Source: Romanomermis culicivorax (Eukaryota; Nematoda; Enoplea; Mermithida; Mermithidae). Taken from it: a DNA stretch of 64,000 nucleotides. The stretch covers positions 372,001 to 436,000 of the forward strand of contig CAWUHX010000219.1 of the NCBI GenBank assembly GCA_963922205.1. The letters are read 5' to 3'. The translations under genes were made by a program, and so were the position numbers. Positions 35,765 to 47,756 of this stretch are shown here, one piece after another. Under the pieces are notes generated by a model. The model did no database searches and was not told where the DNA came from. It saw only the letters and a program-made list of their open reading frames with translations. Numbering within the stretch: the first letter of the stretch is position 1; each line of letters begins with the position of its first letter.

Positions 35765-38700
35765 TTAATGGCGGCGTCGTTGGCGAGTATCGGAGGCAGA
35801 TCGGTAGTTTCGATGAGAATCCCAGCAATCACACTCGTTTTGTGGGTATCGGTTGTTATGGTAGCCATGTGGATCGCGAGGGTCATCGTGGCCATCAAAA
35901 CGAATGTTATGGGAGCCACGGTTTCGACCGTAATCGGTGTTATCGCGGCGGCGTGAGAACGAGATATGCGTTTGCGATTGAAGCGGGGACAGCGGATTTA
36001 CGCCTCGAGGGGGCAATTGTGTGGCGATCAATGACGGACGATGGGAAGGCAGCCCTGTTGGTGGCAATGGTCACGGTGGCAACAGATTTCACCGGACAGA
36101 GAAATCGTGCCGACGCAACAGGGGTGCGGGGCGATCTGTTTCGCTATGGTACTGCAAATAAATTCGCTGAATGTCGGCAATTTCCGGCGGTTGGGGAAAC
36201 AGGGCATAGCGCAGATAAGCCATCCAGCTGTGGATCAAACGGACAGCGGTGTTATAGGCTTGCAGCAAACACGAGGGGTTATCCAAACAGCGGACAGCCT
36301 CGACGACGCCGAGCTCCTCAGCCCACAGGCCAGCGACCCATCGTAATATCAGTGCGGCCACGTCATGCGAGACGGGCGGTTGTTGTTCTCGATACGCCGG
36401 GCAGTAGTGTTCTGGAAAGTATTAATACAAAGCGAGCGAGGCGTTCGTTGCATAGATATGCACGGCCATGGTGATGCGAATACCAAGGCGGCCGAAAAAG
36501 TTGATCAAAACCATTTCGTGCAATGTACGTGGCATGAAAAATTCAATGGCCGGGTCGACACGTGGCGGATAGCGGGGCGTCACTAGCGTAACACAATGCC
36601 ACGAATCGGTGGTTTGGAAATGTGTGTAGTTAGGCAATCGAGTAACTTCGCTAGGCAACCATGGCTCGATAGTTGGCGTGGAACTTGGTGGCGGAGGGAC
36701 TCCGAGGACCAGCCGAGTTGCGATAGCCAATTGCGGTTGGGCCTGCGCGGTACTCTGAACCAATGTCGGGGCCGTAGGCGGCAGCGACCCGGTGTGAGTA
36801 ACCGTAGTTGTCATAGCGGATGTCGGTGCCGTGGGAGGCTGTGACGTTACCGCAGGCGGAATCGAAGTTGCGGTGGACGTGGCGGGTTCCACGTCCATAG
36901 GCGGCGGCATAAGCGGAGCCTTGAACACGTCTTTCGGCGGGTTCTTCAAGGCTTCCAGACGTCGTGTAATTTCAGCATGTCGATGCAATGGACTAATATA
37001 ATCCGTCAACTTTGGTGGTGATCGGCGAAAACCGCGGCGATATGCATCTTCGTAGAAACCAGTCGTGTGCACCTGGGGTGTTTGCTGGCTTTGAGTACAG
37101 TGCGGCGGTATATCATCATGGTGTTCTTGGTGACGGCTATCGCGGCTGGTTGTTTGACTTTGCTGAGTTTCTCTACGGTGGGGATCATCATGAGAGTGAG
37201 ACTCGTGGCATGAGCAGTGACTGTCTGCGTGGCGAGCAAGCGGCAGTTGCGTTGCCGGTGCTGCTGTTTTGGTTGTCCTAATTTTAGGTTTTGGCATTGA
37301 AGTGGCCTGAAAAGGTTTGTAGGCTTCTTCCTGGGCTTTCTGCTTATCACGTTGTTCCCAGCGATGGGTTAGGCGTTCGCTAGGCGTTTGGCCGGGCTCA
37401 GCATGCGAAGTACTGGGTGGCGGTGTACGCCTTGCGCTAGGTTCGTCCGTTGTTCGCGTTTTGTGGGATTTTCGGTATGCGGATTCTTCCTGAAGGTGTT
37501 GTTTGCGCTTCATGGAATGTTCGTAACAGCCAGGTTTTCGAATAGGTTTTCCATGGCGATCTAGAGCCGGCGCGGACGTGCTGGGGGCCTGTGGGGTTTG
37601 AACATCCACAGGTGCCGTTGGCGGCACTAGAGTCGTGGTGGGGGGCGGTTGCGGTGCCGGTGGCGGTTGTGAAACGATCGGCGGTGGTAAAGGGACTTGC
37701 GGTTTCATGGCAGTTTGAATCATAACAGGAGCCGTTTGAGCGACTTGCGGAACGGGGTCAACCAACGTCGTTTGGGGCAACAATATGTGTTGTATCTCTT
37801 CTTTCAGCGCTGCGGGGTAGTCTTGCCAATGGTGCTCAGGGAACAACATCCGGGGCAGCAGCGGCGGAAAATGATACGCGGTGAGCGCTGCGACCAAAGC
37901 GTCGTATTGAGTAGCTGAAATGAATTGTTGCGAAAAACGTACAGGAACACTATACCTGGCAGCGGCAACGGTGGCTATTATCGGAGGGCCAGGCAAAACT
38001 GCCGGTGTCGCCAAAAAAATTCGCGGATCCACAGCGGGTGCCGTTGGAGGTATGGTAGCAGCAGGTTCTATGGGGGCAACGTCCATAGACGTGGATTGAT
38101 CTACGGTGCTTTCTTCGGGAATATCTGTCAACATTTGATCCGAGGTCATGGTTTCGGAGTCTATTGCGGTCAGTTGGATGGGGGGAGATTCGTCCATCGG
38201 TGTCGGGGCAATCTTGGAGATTTCGTTGAGCGTGAGTTTCAAGAAATCAGAGATCTGCATAGCAGTTGCCATAACGTCAGATGGCGCGGCGGGCATAGGA
38301 AGGGCTGACGCGTCGGTTGATGGCGGCAGCTTCGCTATGTTGAGGTCGAAAATTGGTGTATCTAACAGCTCTTCATCGGCAGGTTCAACTTCAACCTCAA
38401 TGGGGCGCTCGAGCAGTTCCTCGGCAGTGAGCGTGTGCGCCCAAGCCGTAGTCGGCATGGGGTACGTGTACACAGGGGCAGGGAAGGAAAATCGATTTTG
38501 AAAGTCAATGATTGCCATAAACGATGAATAAACATGGAAACGGCTGTGCGGATTGGTGGTGTAGTCGGATTCGTTGATTTCAATTTCTTCAACGGTCGTT
38601 TCCATATGGAATTCCTCCTTGAATATGATCGGTCGTAGCCCGAACCGATTGCAGACATACGTGCCGGGATCACTGGCGAAAGACGGTTCGTGTTCGGGGA

Positions 38701-40326
38701 TGCGATTCATCCAATTGGTAAGGCGCGATTTTGGATTGCCGTTGTTGCAGTACCACATACATTCGTTGAACGCGGCGCGTATTTCAGGTGTCATCGGTTG
38801 AGCGTGGCCAAGCAGCAAATCCTTGACAAAGACGTATTCTTCCCCTGAGCACGGCGATGCTAAGAGCGCGGCCAACGGCATAAAAGAGGTTAGCCGTGGG
38901 AACCAATCTCTGTCCACCTGTAAAAAATTAAGAATGGTGGAGGAGTGATAACAATAATGAGTACCGTAATAGGTGCGCTCACGCAAGGGCTGATCAGGGG
39001 CAATGCGTTCGATCCAGACATCGTCAACCTCCTGACGAAGCGGCGGTAACGCGGGGTCATCGTATTGCATTCGATCCCGAATTGCCAATTTGTAGATCGG
39101 GGAAACCGGAAAGTTGAGCAGTTCGATAATCCTATCCGTTAGGTTACTCTTCATGGCTGAGGTAACAGCTGCTTGAAGGTGCTTGGGGTCGTCAAAGATT
39201 GATCTGAGAGCCGGGTCCTCGTCGTCGGAAACGTCCGGCGATTTATTCCACTCGTCCTTTCGTTTCTTCTTCTTTTTCTTTGGTGCTTTCGGGGCGGTGA
39301 GCAGTTTTGGATGGGTTGTACGCGTCAACACTTTGATGTCGCGAAAACCCTTGGTTACCGTCCCTAAACAAAAAGACCGACCATGGTCGGACGCTGTGCA
39401 ATCGAACATAAAAAATTTATAAGCTGAGAGAACTTCATCTCGCATAATGGCGGGTAAGGCAATTTGCAATATCGTGGGGTATACTCGATCGGCGTAGTCG
39501 GGGGTAAAACATCCGACAACGGGACCTTGTGAAAAGCGGTAATAACGGATTCGGTAAGGTGGTCAACTTCGGCGGCGTCCAGCGAGTCGTGGGGAAACAA
39601 CGCAGGGGCGTTGTAAACCTCATGGATGAAACCATAGTGACCAAAAGCCAAAAACAACAATAGCGGGCAGTACGCGTCAAGGGCCGCATAGGCAGGGACG
39701 TCGGATTGCAAGAACGACGTCGTCGGATTGTTGAAGAAACGCAGGGCTGCTGGGAAGCGTAGCCTGAGCTTGGAAACGTCGAGCGCCCACATGGCGGAAA
39801 CGGTTGCTTTTAATGTACGTTTTTCGGGGAAAAAACCAATTGGTCGCACCAGCTCGTATAACCGTGGGGATATGTCGATGTTTAGGATAACGCGGTATGC
39901 GTCGAAATGGATGGCTTTTACGACGGCGTCTTTTTTTTTCTTTTGTCGATCGGTTCGGAATGGGGTACCTAGAAGGGCGTATATTCCGGCCCAGTCGTCG
40001 GCTCCATCAAAGGAAACTACGATGGTGTGTTCACCATCAACTAGGGAGAATAGTGCGGTCCTGTCTTCCCGGGTTGCCGTGAACGTTTTGAAAAGGAACA
40101 TCATGCCATTCGGGAACGCAAGTTGAACGTACCGCGGGTAGCTAGACGCCGTAGGATCGGCTGGCATGGAAACGGTGAACTGGAAATTTTTCATATCGGC
40201 GGCCATGATCGATTCTGTGTCGAAACCGATGAGCGTATAGCCAGGGAAGTTTGGTGTGGGTTGGGCGGCCAAGGCCGGCGAAGCTTAAATCGTTTTGGTG
40301 GGGCTGCTGCTCGGCCCAACGTACAT
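35765..40326 (-). pseudogene. retrotransposon ORF3: DEDDy 3'-5' exonuclease-like domain plus long Pro-rich and basic region
   Basis: The frame starts at ATG 40326 and reads, with interruptions, to TAA at 35765 (about 1,520 codons). N-terminal motifs are those of a DnaQ-like DEDDy exonuclease: GFDTES (Asp and Glu of motif I, 40213-40221), FDGADDW (motif II, about 39990-40010) and YAALDAYC (motif III, Tyr-x3-Asp, about 39670-39690), with spacing normal for WRN/mut-7-type domains. After it come a Lys-rich patch, a Cys/Tyr-rich region, long Pro/Thr/Ala stretches, a His-rich segment, and a C-terminus rich in Arg, Asp and His. Interruptions: TAA at about 40285, a one-base slip at the G-run 39500-39504, TAA at 36422, and TGA at 36089 and about 36074. 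Frames on both sides of each join smoothly. It occupies the place of env, but I see no signal peptide or membrane anchor. The exonuclease role is inferred from motifs. Confidence 0.75.
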
Positions 40327-40330
40327 ATCA

Positions 40331-40408
40331 TTAGTTGACGTTAATTGTTTCATGATACGGTGGGGGCTCGTCGGCCGTGGCAGTGGATCTGGTTGACGGA
40401 GTTGTCAT
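40331..40408 (-). CDS. possible 25-codon upstream frame with PPPY motif
   Basis: ATG at 40408, reading MTTPSTRSTATADEPPPYHE and a few more residues to TAA at 40331, four bases before the ORF3 ATG. PPxY is a known late-domain/WW-binding motif in retroviral Gag. Whether this one is translated is unknown. Confidence 0.3.
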   Translation of the reverse strand: MTTPSTRSTATADEPPPYHETINVN

Positions 40409-40920
40409 GTTGAAAAATAATTTTTGAAGAGTGGCTGGAAAATGCAACTATTGCGGATGGAAGCGAAAAGTATAAATGAAATAGTAAAAGAATAAGCCGC
40501 TGAAAGGTGAAGAAAGTGCAAAGTAAGAAGATGTAACACTACAGTTAGGAAAAGCAACACTAACATTACTATGTTATTGGGGACTAAAATCAACCTTTCC
40601 CAATTAATCCTATGAGAGTGATAGTGGCCAGGGTCGGGCGGTAATAAACCGAATGGCCTCGCGCTAAACAGAACCTAACATTAAAGAAGAAACCCCCTCC
40701 TATAGCAAAAGTGTGGGGACCGGGGCAAAGTGTAATGTGACGGTGTAAAAGCGATCGAGTTTGGGGTATTGGACGGTGCGGAAAAGATTGTTTGGAGCGG
40801 TATGATCTGCATCGCTGTCTTGTCAACAAGGTCGCCATTATCTAAATTAAACAAAGGTAAAGGTTATTTACAACTCGGCGTGATAAGCGCAGTATCACAA
40901 AAGAAAAATTTCAACGCAAA
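40409..40920 (-). other. retrotransposon spacer between integrase and ORF3
   Basis: About 0.5 kb without a supported frame. A splice acceptor or internal promoter for ORF3 would be expected here but I cannot point to one. Confidence 0.4.
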
Positions 40921-42210
40921 CTATTGTCGGTGTGAGGTGTTGGGCATACACGGTCCACCTTCTTCGTGTTCAAACGCGTCTTTTGCGGGTTGCGGACTGA
41001 AGGGTTTTAAACGCATTATGGAGATGGTTTGCGGGCAGCCGGCTGCATCAAGTGAGTCGATGGTTACAACGTTTTCGGTTGCACGGGAAGTGTCCGAGAT
41101 CAGAAAAGGTCCAATGTCGGGTTGGATTTTGTTGGCCTTGCGTGTATTGGTTAAAAGAACAAGGTTGTTGACGGCGAAGTCACATTTTGGGGCTTTGCAG
41201 TCGAAATATTCCTTGCTGACAGCAGGGGCTGTATCGAGGTTAGCTTTAATCGTTTCGTGCATCTTGAGTTGCGCTTGCGTAAGAATATGTTGATAAGCGT
41301 CCTAGTTCAATGGCAATGTGAGTCCGTGGGCGCAATCATAGTCGAAGTTGATGCGCGGTTCATATCCTCCTAATAAACTGAAGGGCCAATGGCATGTAAC
41401 TGTATGTGGCGTGGCGTTATAGGCGAACACAGCATATGGCAAGTAGCACTCCCAGTTGTCTGGATTGTTGGCGGTATATTTTTTCAATTGGGCGATCAAT
41501 GTTTGATTGAAACATTCGACCATTCCATTGCACTGGGGATGATATGCCGTCGTTTTAACCTTGTGGATTTTGAGAAGTTAGCAAATATCTTGCATAAGTT
41601 TTGACCTAAAGCATCCACCTTGAGGACGAGTGGGCTACCCTGCGTGAGGACGACGTTGTTGATGAAGCATTCCACAATTGTCGAGGCTTTTTGGTCCGGT
41701 ATCGGGTGTGCAGACACAAATTTCGTGAAGTAATCCTGAAAAACAATAACGTATGGGCGTTTCTCACCTACCGGGGAAATATTGACAATGTCGGTTGCCA
41801 CGATTTCAAAAGGATGTGTTGGTTGAATTGGTAACAGCGGTGGGGGCGGTGACGTTCGCGGCGTCGTTAGCTGACAAATTTTGCAAGTTTTGATCCAGTC
41901 TCGGACGTTTTCTTCCATACGGGGCCACCAGAAATGAGCTTTAATCGCTGCTAGGGTGTGGTGTGATCCTTGGTGATTCAAAATTTTCGCGCCGTGGAAT
42001 TGATGAAGTGTTTGGTCGACCATGGATGTGGGTACGACCAATTGCTTGACATGTTTAAGTTGGCGATACAAAAGTTGGTCTTTGACGAAGAAAATCGGTG
42101 GATGTTTGGCGGCATTGTCCGTTCTGAGGGTGGCGATGATTTTTGCAATGGCTGGATCCACGGCTTGGGCTTTTAAGACTTCTTTGTGAGTGGCGATCGT
42201 TATGGCCTCG
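40921..42210 (-). pseudogene. retrotransposon integrase, frameshifted
   Basis: N-terminal HHCC zinc finger ([13 protein letters not shown] ... CKICQ, about 41870-41995), catalytic core with VATDIV (first Asp, about 41790) and KVDALGQNL (second Asp), then after a frameshift near 41540 [17 protein letters not shown], which holds the catalytic Glu. A stop TAG at about 41302 precedes the C-terminal domain (FAVNNLVLL, IGPFLISD). A further frameshift near 42205 separates it from RNase H. It would insert cDNA into the genome if intact. Confidence 0.88.
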
Positions 42211-42994
42211 GCCGGGGCGGTTCATGGTTGGTGGTTACTGGCATTAAATTCGAGAGTGTGGGTTGACTGATGGTCTTTTTTGTCATTGCACGAGTGACGG
42301 CGTTGATTTCGGCGTTGACTTCCGTGGGCAGTGAGGCTGCTGCTGGGAGTATCTCCAGTACTGTTAAGGCGGTGGCCGTAGTTGCACCAGCAGGTAGGAA
42401 ATTCTCACGGAAAATCTTTGCAGTTAAATTTTCGGTGTTCGGAATCGGCCTTTTGTCGGGGTCATCCTTTCTGGACAAAAAATCGGCACAAGCGTTGTCT
42501 TTACCTTTGACGTACTCAACCTTGTAATCGTAATCTTGAAGGCTGATCGCGAAATGTTGGAGGCGCAAGTTTCGGTGCTTTTCATCTTTGAGCCATTCAA
42601 GGGGTTTGTGATCAGTGCGGACAATAACTTTTTGGCCATACACATAGTGGTGGTACATCCGGAAGCCATTGACAATGGCGAGGCATTCACGCTCAGTTGT
42701 ACTGTAGTGGGTTTCGGCATCGGTGAGTACGCGGCTATTGTAGGCGATGACCCATTGATCATTTCCGTTTTCTTGATACAAAATCGCTCCAATGGCGGTC
42801 ATACTGGCGTCGGTTTGAATTAGGAACTGAGCTTTACCATCGTAAACCGGGTAGCGGAGAAAAGGCGATGAGGTGAGGGCTTTCTTGATGCCTTCAAACG
42901 TGGCGTGATGTTCCTCCGTGGTGATATATTGAGCGTCTTTCCGTAGGAGTCCGTATAAAGGACTGGACAAGGTTGCCAAATTCGGGATGAATCA
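42200..42994 (-). pseudogene. retrotransposon RNase H domain
   Basis: Contains [29 protein letters not shown] and [11 protein letters not shown], the RNase H core acidic motifs of Ty3/Gypsy Pol. It is in the same frame as RT, separated from it by TGA at 42992-42994 (QWCK stop FIPNL). Confidence 0.9.
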
Positions 42995-44254
42995 TTTGCA
43001 CCATTGGACTAGACCTAAAAAACTTTGCATACCTTTTTTGGTTTTTGGAAATTCATAGTTGGCGATGGCTTTGACTTTCTCCGGATGGGCTGCAATTCCG
43101 CGGGCACTAAGAAGGTGTCCCAAAAACTTGACTTGCAGCGGCAGGAATTCACATTTGTCGGGCCGAAGCGTAAGGTTGGCCACGCGGAGGGCGTCGAAAA
43201 CGATTTGTAAATGTTCCAAATGTTCTTCAAACGAGTTCGAAAATATGATAATATCGTCGATGTAAAGGAGGCAAATCTTCCAAATATACGGGTGGAGAAT
43301 TCTTTCCATTAGGCGTTGGAATTCCGCGGGCGCGTTCTTCAAACCAAATGGCAAAACTTTGAATCGAAACAAACCTTCTTGGCAGATGAAGGTTGTTTTG
43401 TCGCGGGAATCCGCATCGAGGGGTACCTGCCTGTACCCTGCTTTGAGATCAAGCGTGGTGAAGAATTTCGCTTGTCCCATCGCGTCCAAATAATCCTCAA
43501 TGCGCGGGATCGGGAATTTGTTGTTGGGTGTGACCTCCTTTATTCCAGGGTAGTCCACAACGGGTCTCTATGAGCCATCTTTTTTCTTTACTAGGAACAG
43601 CGGTGCGGCCCAGGGCAAGCGGGATGGTTCAATAAAATTGTTGTCAAGCATTTCTTGAATATGGCGGCGTACGATCCATCTTTGCTCCATCGCGGCGTGG
43701 TAATAATGGCGGGATACAGGCTTTGCGGTGCCGGTGTCAATGCTGACGGTTAATTGGCTAGTGATAGTTGGTTTATCACCAGGGAGGCTGAAAACATCAT
43801 GGTTTTGTCGAAGCATACTGAGGGCCTTTCCTTTTTGAGTGGCAGGAACGTAAGTTTTTTCAGTCATTTTGTTCAGGGCGAACTCTAACCTTTGTTGCAC
43901 GGTGTGAAAAGGGAACGATTTATCGAGTGCCGCAGGCTCGTGGTCTGTCAAATCGCGGTCGGCGGCAGCGGTTGCTATCTGGCAGTTGGCATAGGTTTCG
44001 GAGTACTCTAGCATGTGTTTTGTTATCGCGATTAGCTGATTTGGTCGAAGTTTGATACTTTTTGGCGTATTATTGATGAAGAGTAGTGGGCAGTGACCAT
44101 TGGTGATGTTGACAACTGCGGTTTCAACTGGGAGTTCTGTGGCTACCCTGTTAGTGGCTAGGGGTCGGAATAGTCGCCGATGTGGTGGGGAACACGGTAC
44201 TTCTGACCCATTGTTGGCAATGGGGTGAAACCGAAATGGAAGCTTGGGCGACAA
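42992..44254 (-). pseudogene. retrotransposon reverse transcriptase
   Basis: RT fingers and palm are recognisable: [14 protein letters not shown], then TAG at 43568-43570, then RPVVDYPGIKEV, FFTTLDLKAGYRQV, FGLKNAPAEFQRLM, LLYIDDIIIFS (catalytic YIDD, about 43250) and LGHLLSARGI. The stop replaces what is normally Trp after DGS. An upstream frameshift near 44160-44250 joins it to the protease frame. Family placement (Ty3/Gypsy) rests on the domain order and these motifs. Confidence 0.92.
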
Positions 44255-44960
44255 GGAAAATTGATTCGGCGAGCTCGGTAACCTCCAGCCGCCGGGGGGG
44301 GCGATTGGTGTGGACTAGGTTGAGCCTGCCGTATCGGTTGTTCAGCTTCGATTTCTTCAGGCTGGCTGAAAATATCAGATTTATCATCAGGGAAACTCAC
44401 TCGCTCGTCCTCGGGGATTTCCTCCAAGACATTGTCATTGGTGGCGTTTAGGAACAACTCCGTTTGAGAGCGGGCCGAGGCGATTACTTTTAGCGGCAGT
44501 TTTACATCTTGTATTTCTATGTAGTTATCTTTGAAATTCAACACGGCGTGGATGTCTGGGTGTGCGAGAAAGTCGGTGCCCATGATACATTGGTCGTTTT
44601 CATCGTCGTCGAGAATTATGCATTTGATCATGTGCTCTCCGAACGGGGATTCCATTGTAAGGACTACTCGGACGTGGGGGTTGACAACGGCGCCATCGGC
44701 TACTTTAATTTTTCCACAGATTGGGAGTTGGAGCGATTGCTTGTCGAAAGCATGTTTGACTAATCCTGAGGACAAAACGGAGCATTGGGCACCGGTGTCA
44801 ATGAGTGCGTGTGCCTTAACGGCTCCTATCTTGATTGGAATTTGGAAGGCTCTTGTGGAGGCGTATTTGCGGACAAAGGATTTTGAGGATGGCGTGAGGT
44901 TATCAATTTGACAGATGGACGAACAAATATGGCACGGGTTTTGAAAAGCGTCCTGTTGCT
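44158..44960 (-). pseudogene. retrotransposon aspartic protease
   Basis: ALIDTGAQCSVL holds the retropepsin DTGA active site (44789-44800). IMGTDFLAHPDI is the ILG-type flap partner region. Upstream the frame reads through NPCHICSSICQIDNL. It is +1 relative to the gag frame, so a programmed shift or a mutation lies around 44900-45000. The downstream Pro/Gln-rich linker ends at TGA/TAG near 44158. Confidence 0.85.
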
Positions 44961-45688
44961 TTCCAACAGACTATGCCGGGGCTGACAATTGGTGCGGTGG
45001 AAGTGATTTCTTTAGACAGGATGACCATATTGGCAGCTGAAGTCGATTGATTAGTAGCGCGTGTTTCGAGAGCGGACGTTGGCGCGGCATTCAATGGGGG
45101 TAGCGCGGGTAGGGCTAGTTGTAGCTCTGAGGATTGAGAACTGGCGCACGAGGAATCTGTCGGTGTTGTGATGTATGAAGCGGGTACAGCGTTGTAGTGA
45201 ATATGTTGTTCCCATGGCGCCGGGAATTGATGGTTCGGATAAACAGCGTAGGTATTCTGAACAAAATCATTTGGGCGCTGTATAGAATTACCTTCATAAA
45301 AATGGTTTCGCGCGCTGCGGGCGTAGGTTGTGCCTCGTTGGGGCGGTCCTCCGGGGCGGGGTCTCCAATCGTGCTGGCCGCGAATATCGTTCCAGTTGGT
45401 TCGAAAATCGGTTTGCCGTGAGTGGGCCGCGTAGGTTGGGTGGTTCGGTTCTTGTCGAATTAGCTGTTGAGCATTTTGCCGTTTGAGCCAGACGCAATCT
45501 TCAGTGTTGTGGGTGCGGGATTTGTGAGCGTCGCACCAAAGACCTGTAGGCTCGGTCGTGCACGTGCGGTCTTGGCTGGCGGATCGATCGAAACGATTTG
45601 CATATGATTCTCGGTTTTGGGATTGGTGGCGTGGACTTTGTTGTCGGTTGAGGGGTAACGTTTCCTCGGGACGTTGGGGTGATTTTCA
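44903..45688 (-). pseudogene. gag nucleocapsid-like segment behind an in-frame TGA
   Basis: The gag frame continues after TGA at 45686-45688 without another stop to 44903. It encodes a zinc-knuckle-like WCDAHKSRTHNTEDC and a Tyr/Asn/Pro-rich tail. A single C-to-T change (CGA to TGA) would explain the stop; readthrough is the alternative. Confidence 0.7.
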
Positions 45689-47620
45689 TTCTTTGTAGTC
45701 GTGATCGTATCTCTGAATCAATTGCTCTAAAAGCATCTCCGTACGCGGTGGCTGTGGTGGAGGTGGTTCTATCGCTTGCAATTGGAAAGAGACAAATTTA
45801 GCGGGTGGTGGTGCCGAATTTTGGAGTCTGCCGTCCGTAGAAAGAGAGCAGTCGCGGTAGCAGTTTTGAGGGCGGTCCATACTGTGGTGGCGTTCAAAAC
45901 GGCAGTCACAAGGCTGCGGGGACTTCAGGGGTTGTGCTTCCAAATTGGCTTGGTTCACGAGAATAGGTCGTTCCGCGGTACCAATTTCTGCTTTGGTTGC
46001 GTTGAGGACACTACGGGCTTTAGCTACGGCATTGGCCATTTGTTGGACATTCGTGAAGTCTTTTGCTTGTTCGCCAATTGTTAATTGATAGAAAACAGGC
46101 ATTCTTGTCAAAAAGGTGTCAATTACTTGTTTGTGCGGAAAGGTTTGATCTTCATTCTGATACAGTAATTGTACATAAGTCATTACCTTGCTCAAGAACG
46201 CCGTGGGTTCCTCTCCAACTTCTGGGGTGATTGACGCGAGTTCACATTTGAGGGTCATCTGATTACAATCCGGAGCCAGTTGGAACATGAGCAAATTATT
46301 GGCGTCTTCGTACCGGGTCATATCTTGGATCATATCGCTCGGCGTGTCGCGGGTGAGTCGGCGTAGTGCGCTCATCTTTACATGGTTGGAGGCGTCATAG
46401 CCAAACTCGTTTTCCAGGCGGATGAAGAAGCGTAGCAGACATTTGTTTGTCGCGGCGCCGTCGATAACCAATGGGTGCATGTTGTCAACAATTGTTTTGA
46501 TTGGGCTATCTTCTTCACGGTGAGATGTGCACGGCATGTCGTACCGCGGCTGCGGGTGGTTGTAATAATCGTCCAGTGGGTAGTCTGAGAAGCCAAAATG
46601 GTTTGCCGCGGGCGGTTGGCATCTTTGAAGCGCAGAACGGTGTAATTCTTTGTCTCCGCATGCGGTGCAGGAAAATTTGTTATTGTACAGGGTGTCCGTT
46701 GACGGGGCTTTAGGTTTGACCTGATTTGGTAGTCGGCCGAAGACTTGAGCCGGTTCAGTTTCATGGAGAGTTTCGTTTGGGATATAGATGTCTCTCGTGT
46801 CCTTGCCGTGAAACCGTGTGGACACCGGCGGCAGTCTTGGTGTGGGCGGATTGCGCGCATTAGTTGCGGCGGCAGTTGTAGAAATCAACTGTTGCATTTG
46901 CTCGGCGAGTGCGGCAAAGCTCGCATTTGTGGCTTTGGTTTGTTCTTGGATTTCGCGTTGAATGCGTAGTTGCTGGGCTTGAAATTGATCGGAAATGGCG
47001 CCCATGATTTGATCAATTGTTTGTACCATAGGAACATTGTTGGTGATGTGCACAGCGGCGGTGCTGAGTTGATCCAACGCGTCTTGTGCTTCAATTCGAA
47101 AATTTTGAACTTCATTTGCATTTGCGATGGCTTTGCTGCTGCGGTGATTGCTTGTTGAGTTGCGGGTGGTGGCTGGGGCCTGCGGTGGATCGATATTGAC
47201 AAAGGATTCGGAGGAATCGGTTCTGGCGATGGTTTGATCATTGCTATTTTTGGCTGCGGTGCTTGGCGGCGGTGCTTGTGGTACAGCCGGCGCATTAGGG
47301 CAAGTTACGGCGGCGATGAGAGGATTTTGATTTAGCGATTGCAGAGGTTGTGGATCGATTATGGCTGTGGTTGGGGGAATGAACAGTACTTGCGGTTGTG
47401 CTGTCCCGTCCCGCGCAGGAGTACTGAAAGTAGCTAAGGGCGGATTATGGGGCCGGAGGCTTACGGTGGGTACCGCTGTTGATTGCACAATATTTGATGG
47501 TCGCGGCAGTAACATTTGGTCAAAACTCAGGGCGCGGCGGGCGGCTGTGGCGGCATTCGGGGAACTAGATCGCGACCGAAGGCCTGTGAGATCCAGCGGT
47601 GTATGGCTTACTTTTGGCAT
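45686..47620 (-). CDS. retrotransposon Gag polyprotein
   Basis: 644 codons from ATG at 47620 ([13 protein letters not shown]). A reading frame is open further upstream but has no ATG. The N-terminal half is Pro/Thr/Ala-rich with a Cys patch ([10 protein letters not shown]). The C-terminal half ([33 protein letters not shown]) looks like a Ty3-type capsid. It forms the virus-like particle that packages element RNA. It ends at TGA 45686, beyond which the nucleocapsid-like part follows in the same frame. Confidence 0.8.
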   Translation of the reverse strand: MPKVSHTPLDLTGLRSRSSSPNAATAARRALSFDQMLLPRPSNIVQSTAVPTVSLRPHNPPLATFSTPARDGTAQPQVLFIPPTTAIIDPQPLQSLNQNPLIAAVTCPNAPAVPQAPPPSTAAKNSNDQTIARTDSSESFVNIDPPQAPATTRNSTSNHRSSKAIANANEVQNFRIEAQDALDQLSTAAVHITNNVPMVQTIDQIMGAISDQFQAQQLRIQREIQEQTKATNASFAALAEQMQQLISTTAAATNARNPPTPRLPPVSTRFHGKDTRDIYIPNETLHETEPAQVFGRLPNQVKPKAPSTDTLYNNKFSCTACGDKELHRSALQRCQPPAANHFGFSDYPLDDYYNHPQPRYDMPCTSHREEDSPIKTIVDNMHPLVIDGAATNKCLLRFFIRLENEFGYDASNHVKMSALRRLTRDTPSDMIQDMTRYEDANNLLMFQLAPDCNQMTLKCELASITPEVGEEPTAFLSKVMTYVQLLYQNEDQTFPHKQVIDTFLTRMPVFYQLTIGEQAKDFTNVQQMANAVAKARSVLNATKAEIGTAERPILVNQANLEAQPLKSPQPCDCRFERHHSMDRPQNCYRDCSLSTDGRLQNSAPPPAKFVSFQLQAIEPPPPQPPRTEMLLEQLIQRYDHDYKE

Positions 47621-47737
47621 CTTTTTTCGTATGGTATAATAATTTTTTTTGTAACCTTGAGCGCAGCTGCGGCGGGGTCGAATTTTGGAATCTTTGGGCT
47701 TTTCGGATGCAACCCAACGGCGGGGAAAGAAAGTGTA

Positions 47738-47755
47738 CAATCCAAGCGGTCACCA
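47738..47755 (-). promoter_or_regulatory. primer-binding site
   Basis: One base inside the 5' LTR, the minus strand reads TGGTGACCGCTTGGATTG. It begins with TGG, complementary to a tRNA CCA end. I could not identify which tRNA. Confidence 0.8.
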
Positions 47756-47756
47756 G

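Noticed and set aside
36596-39422. Several plus-strand frames of 60-130 codons
   Set aside because: Antisense shadows of the long third frame of the retrotransposon.
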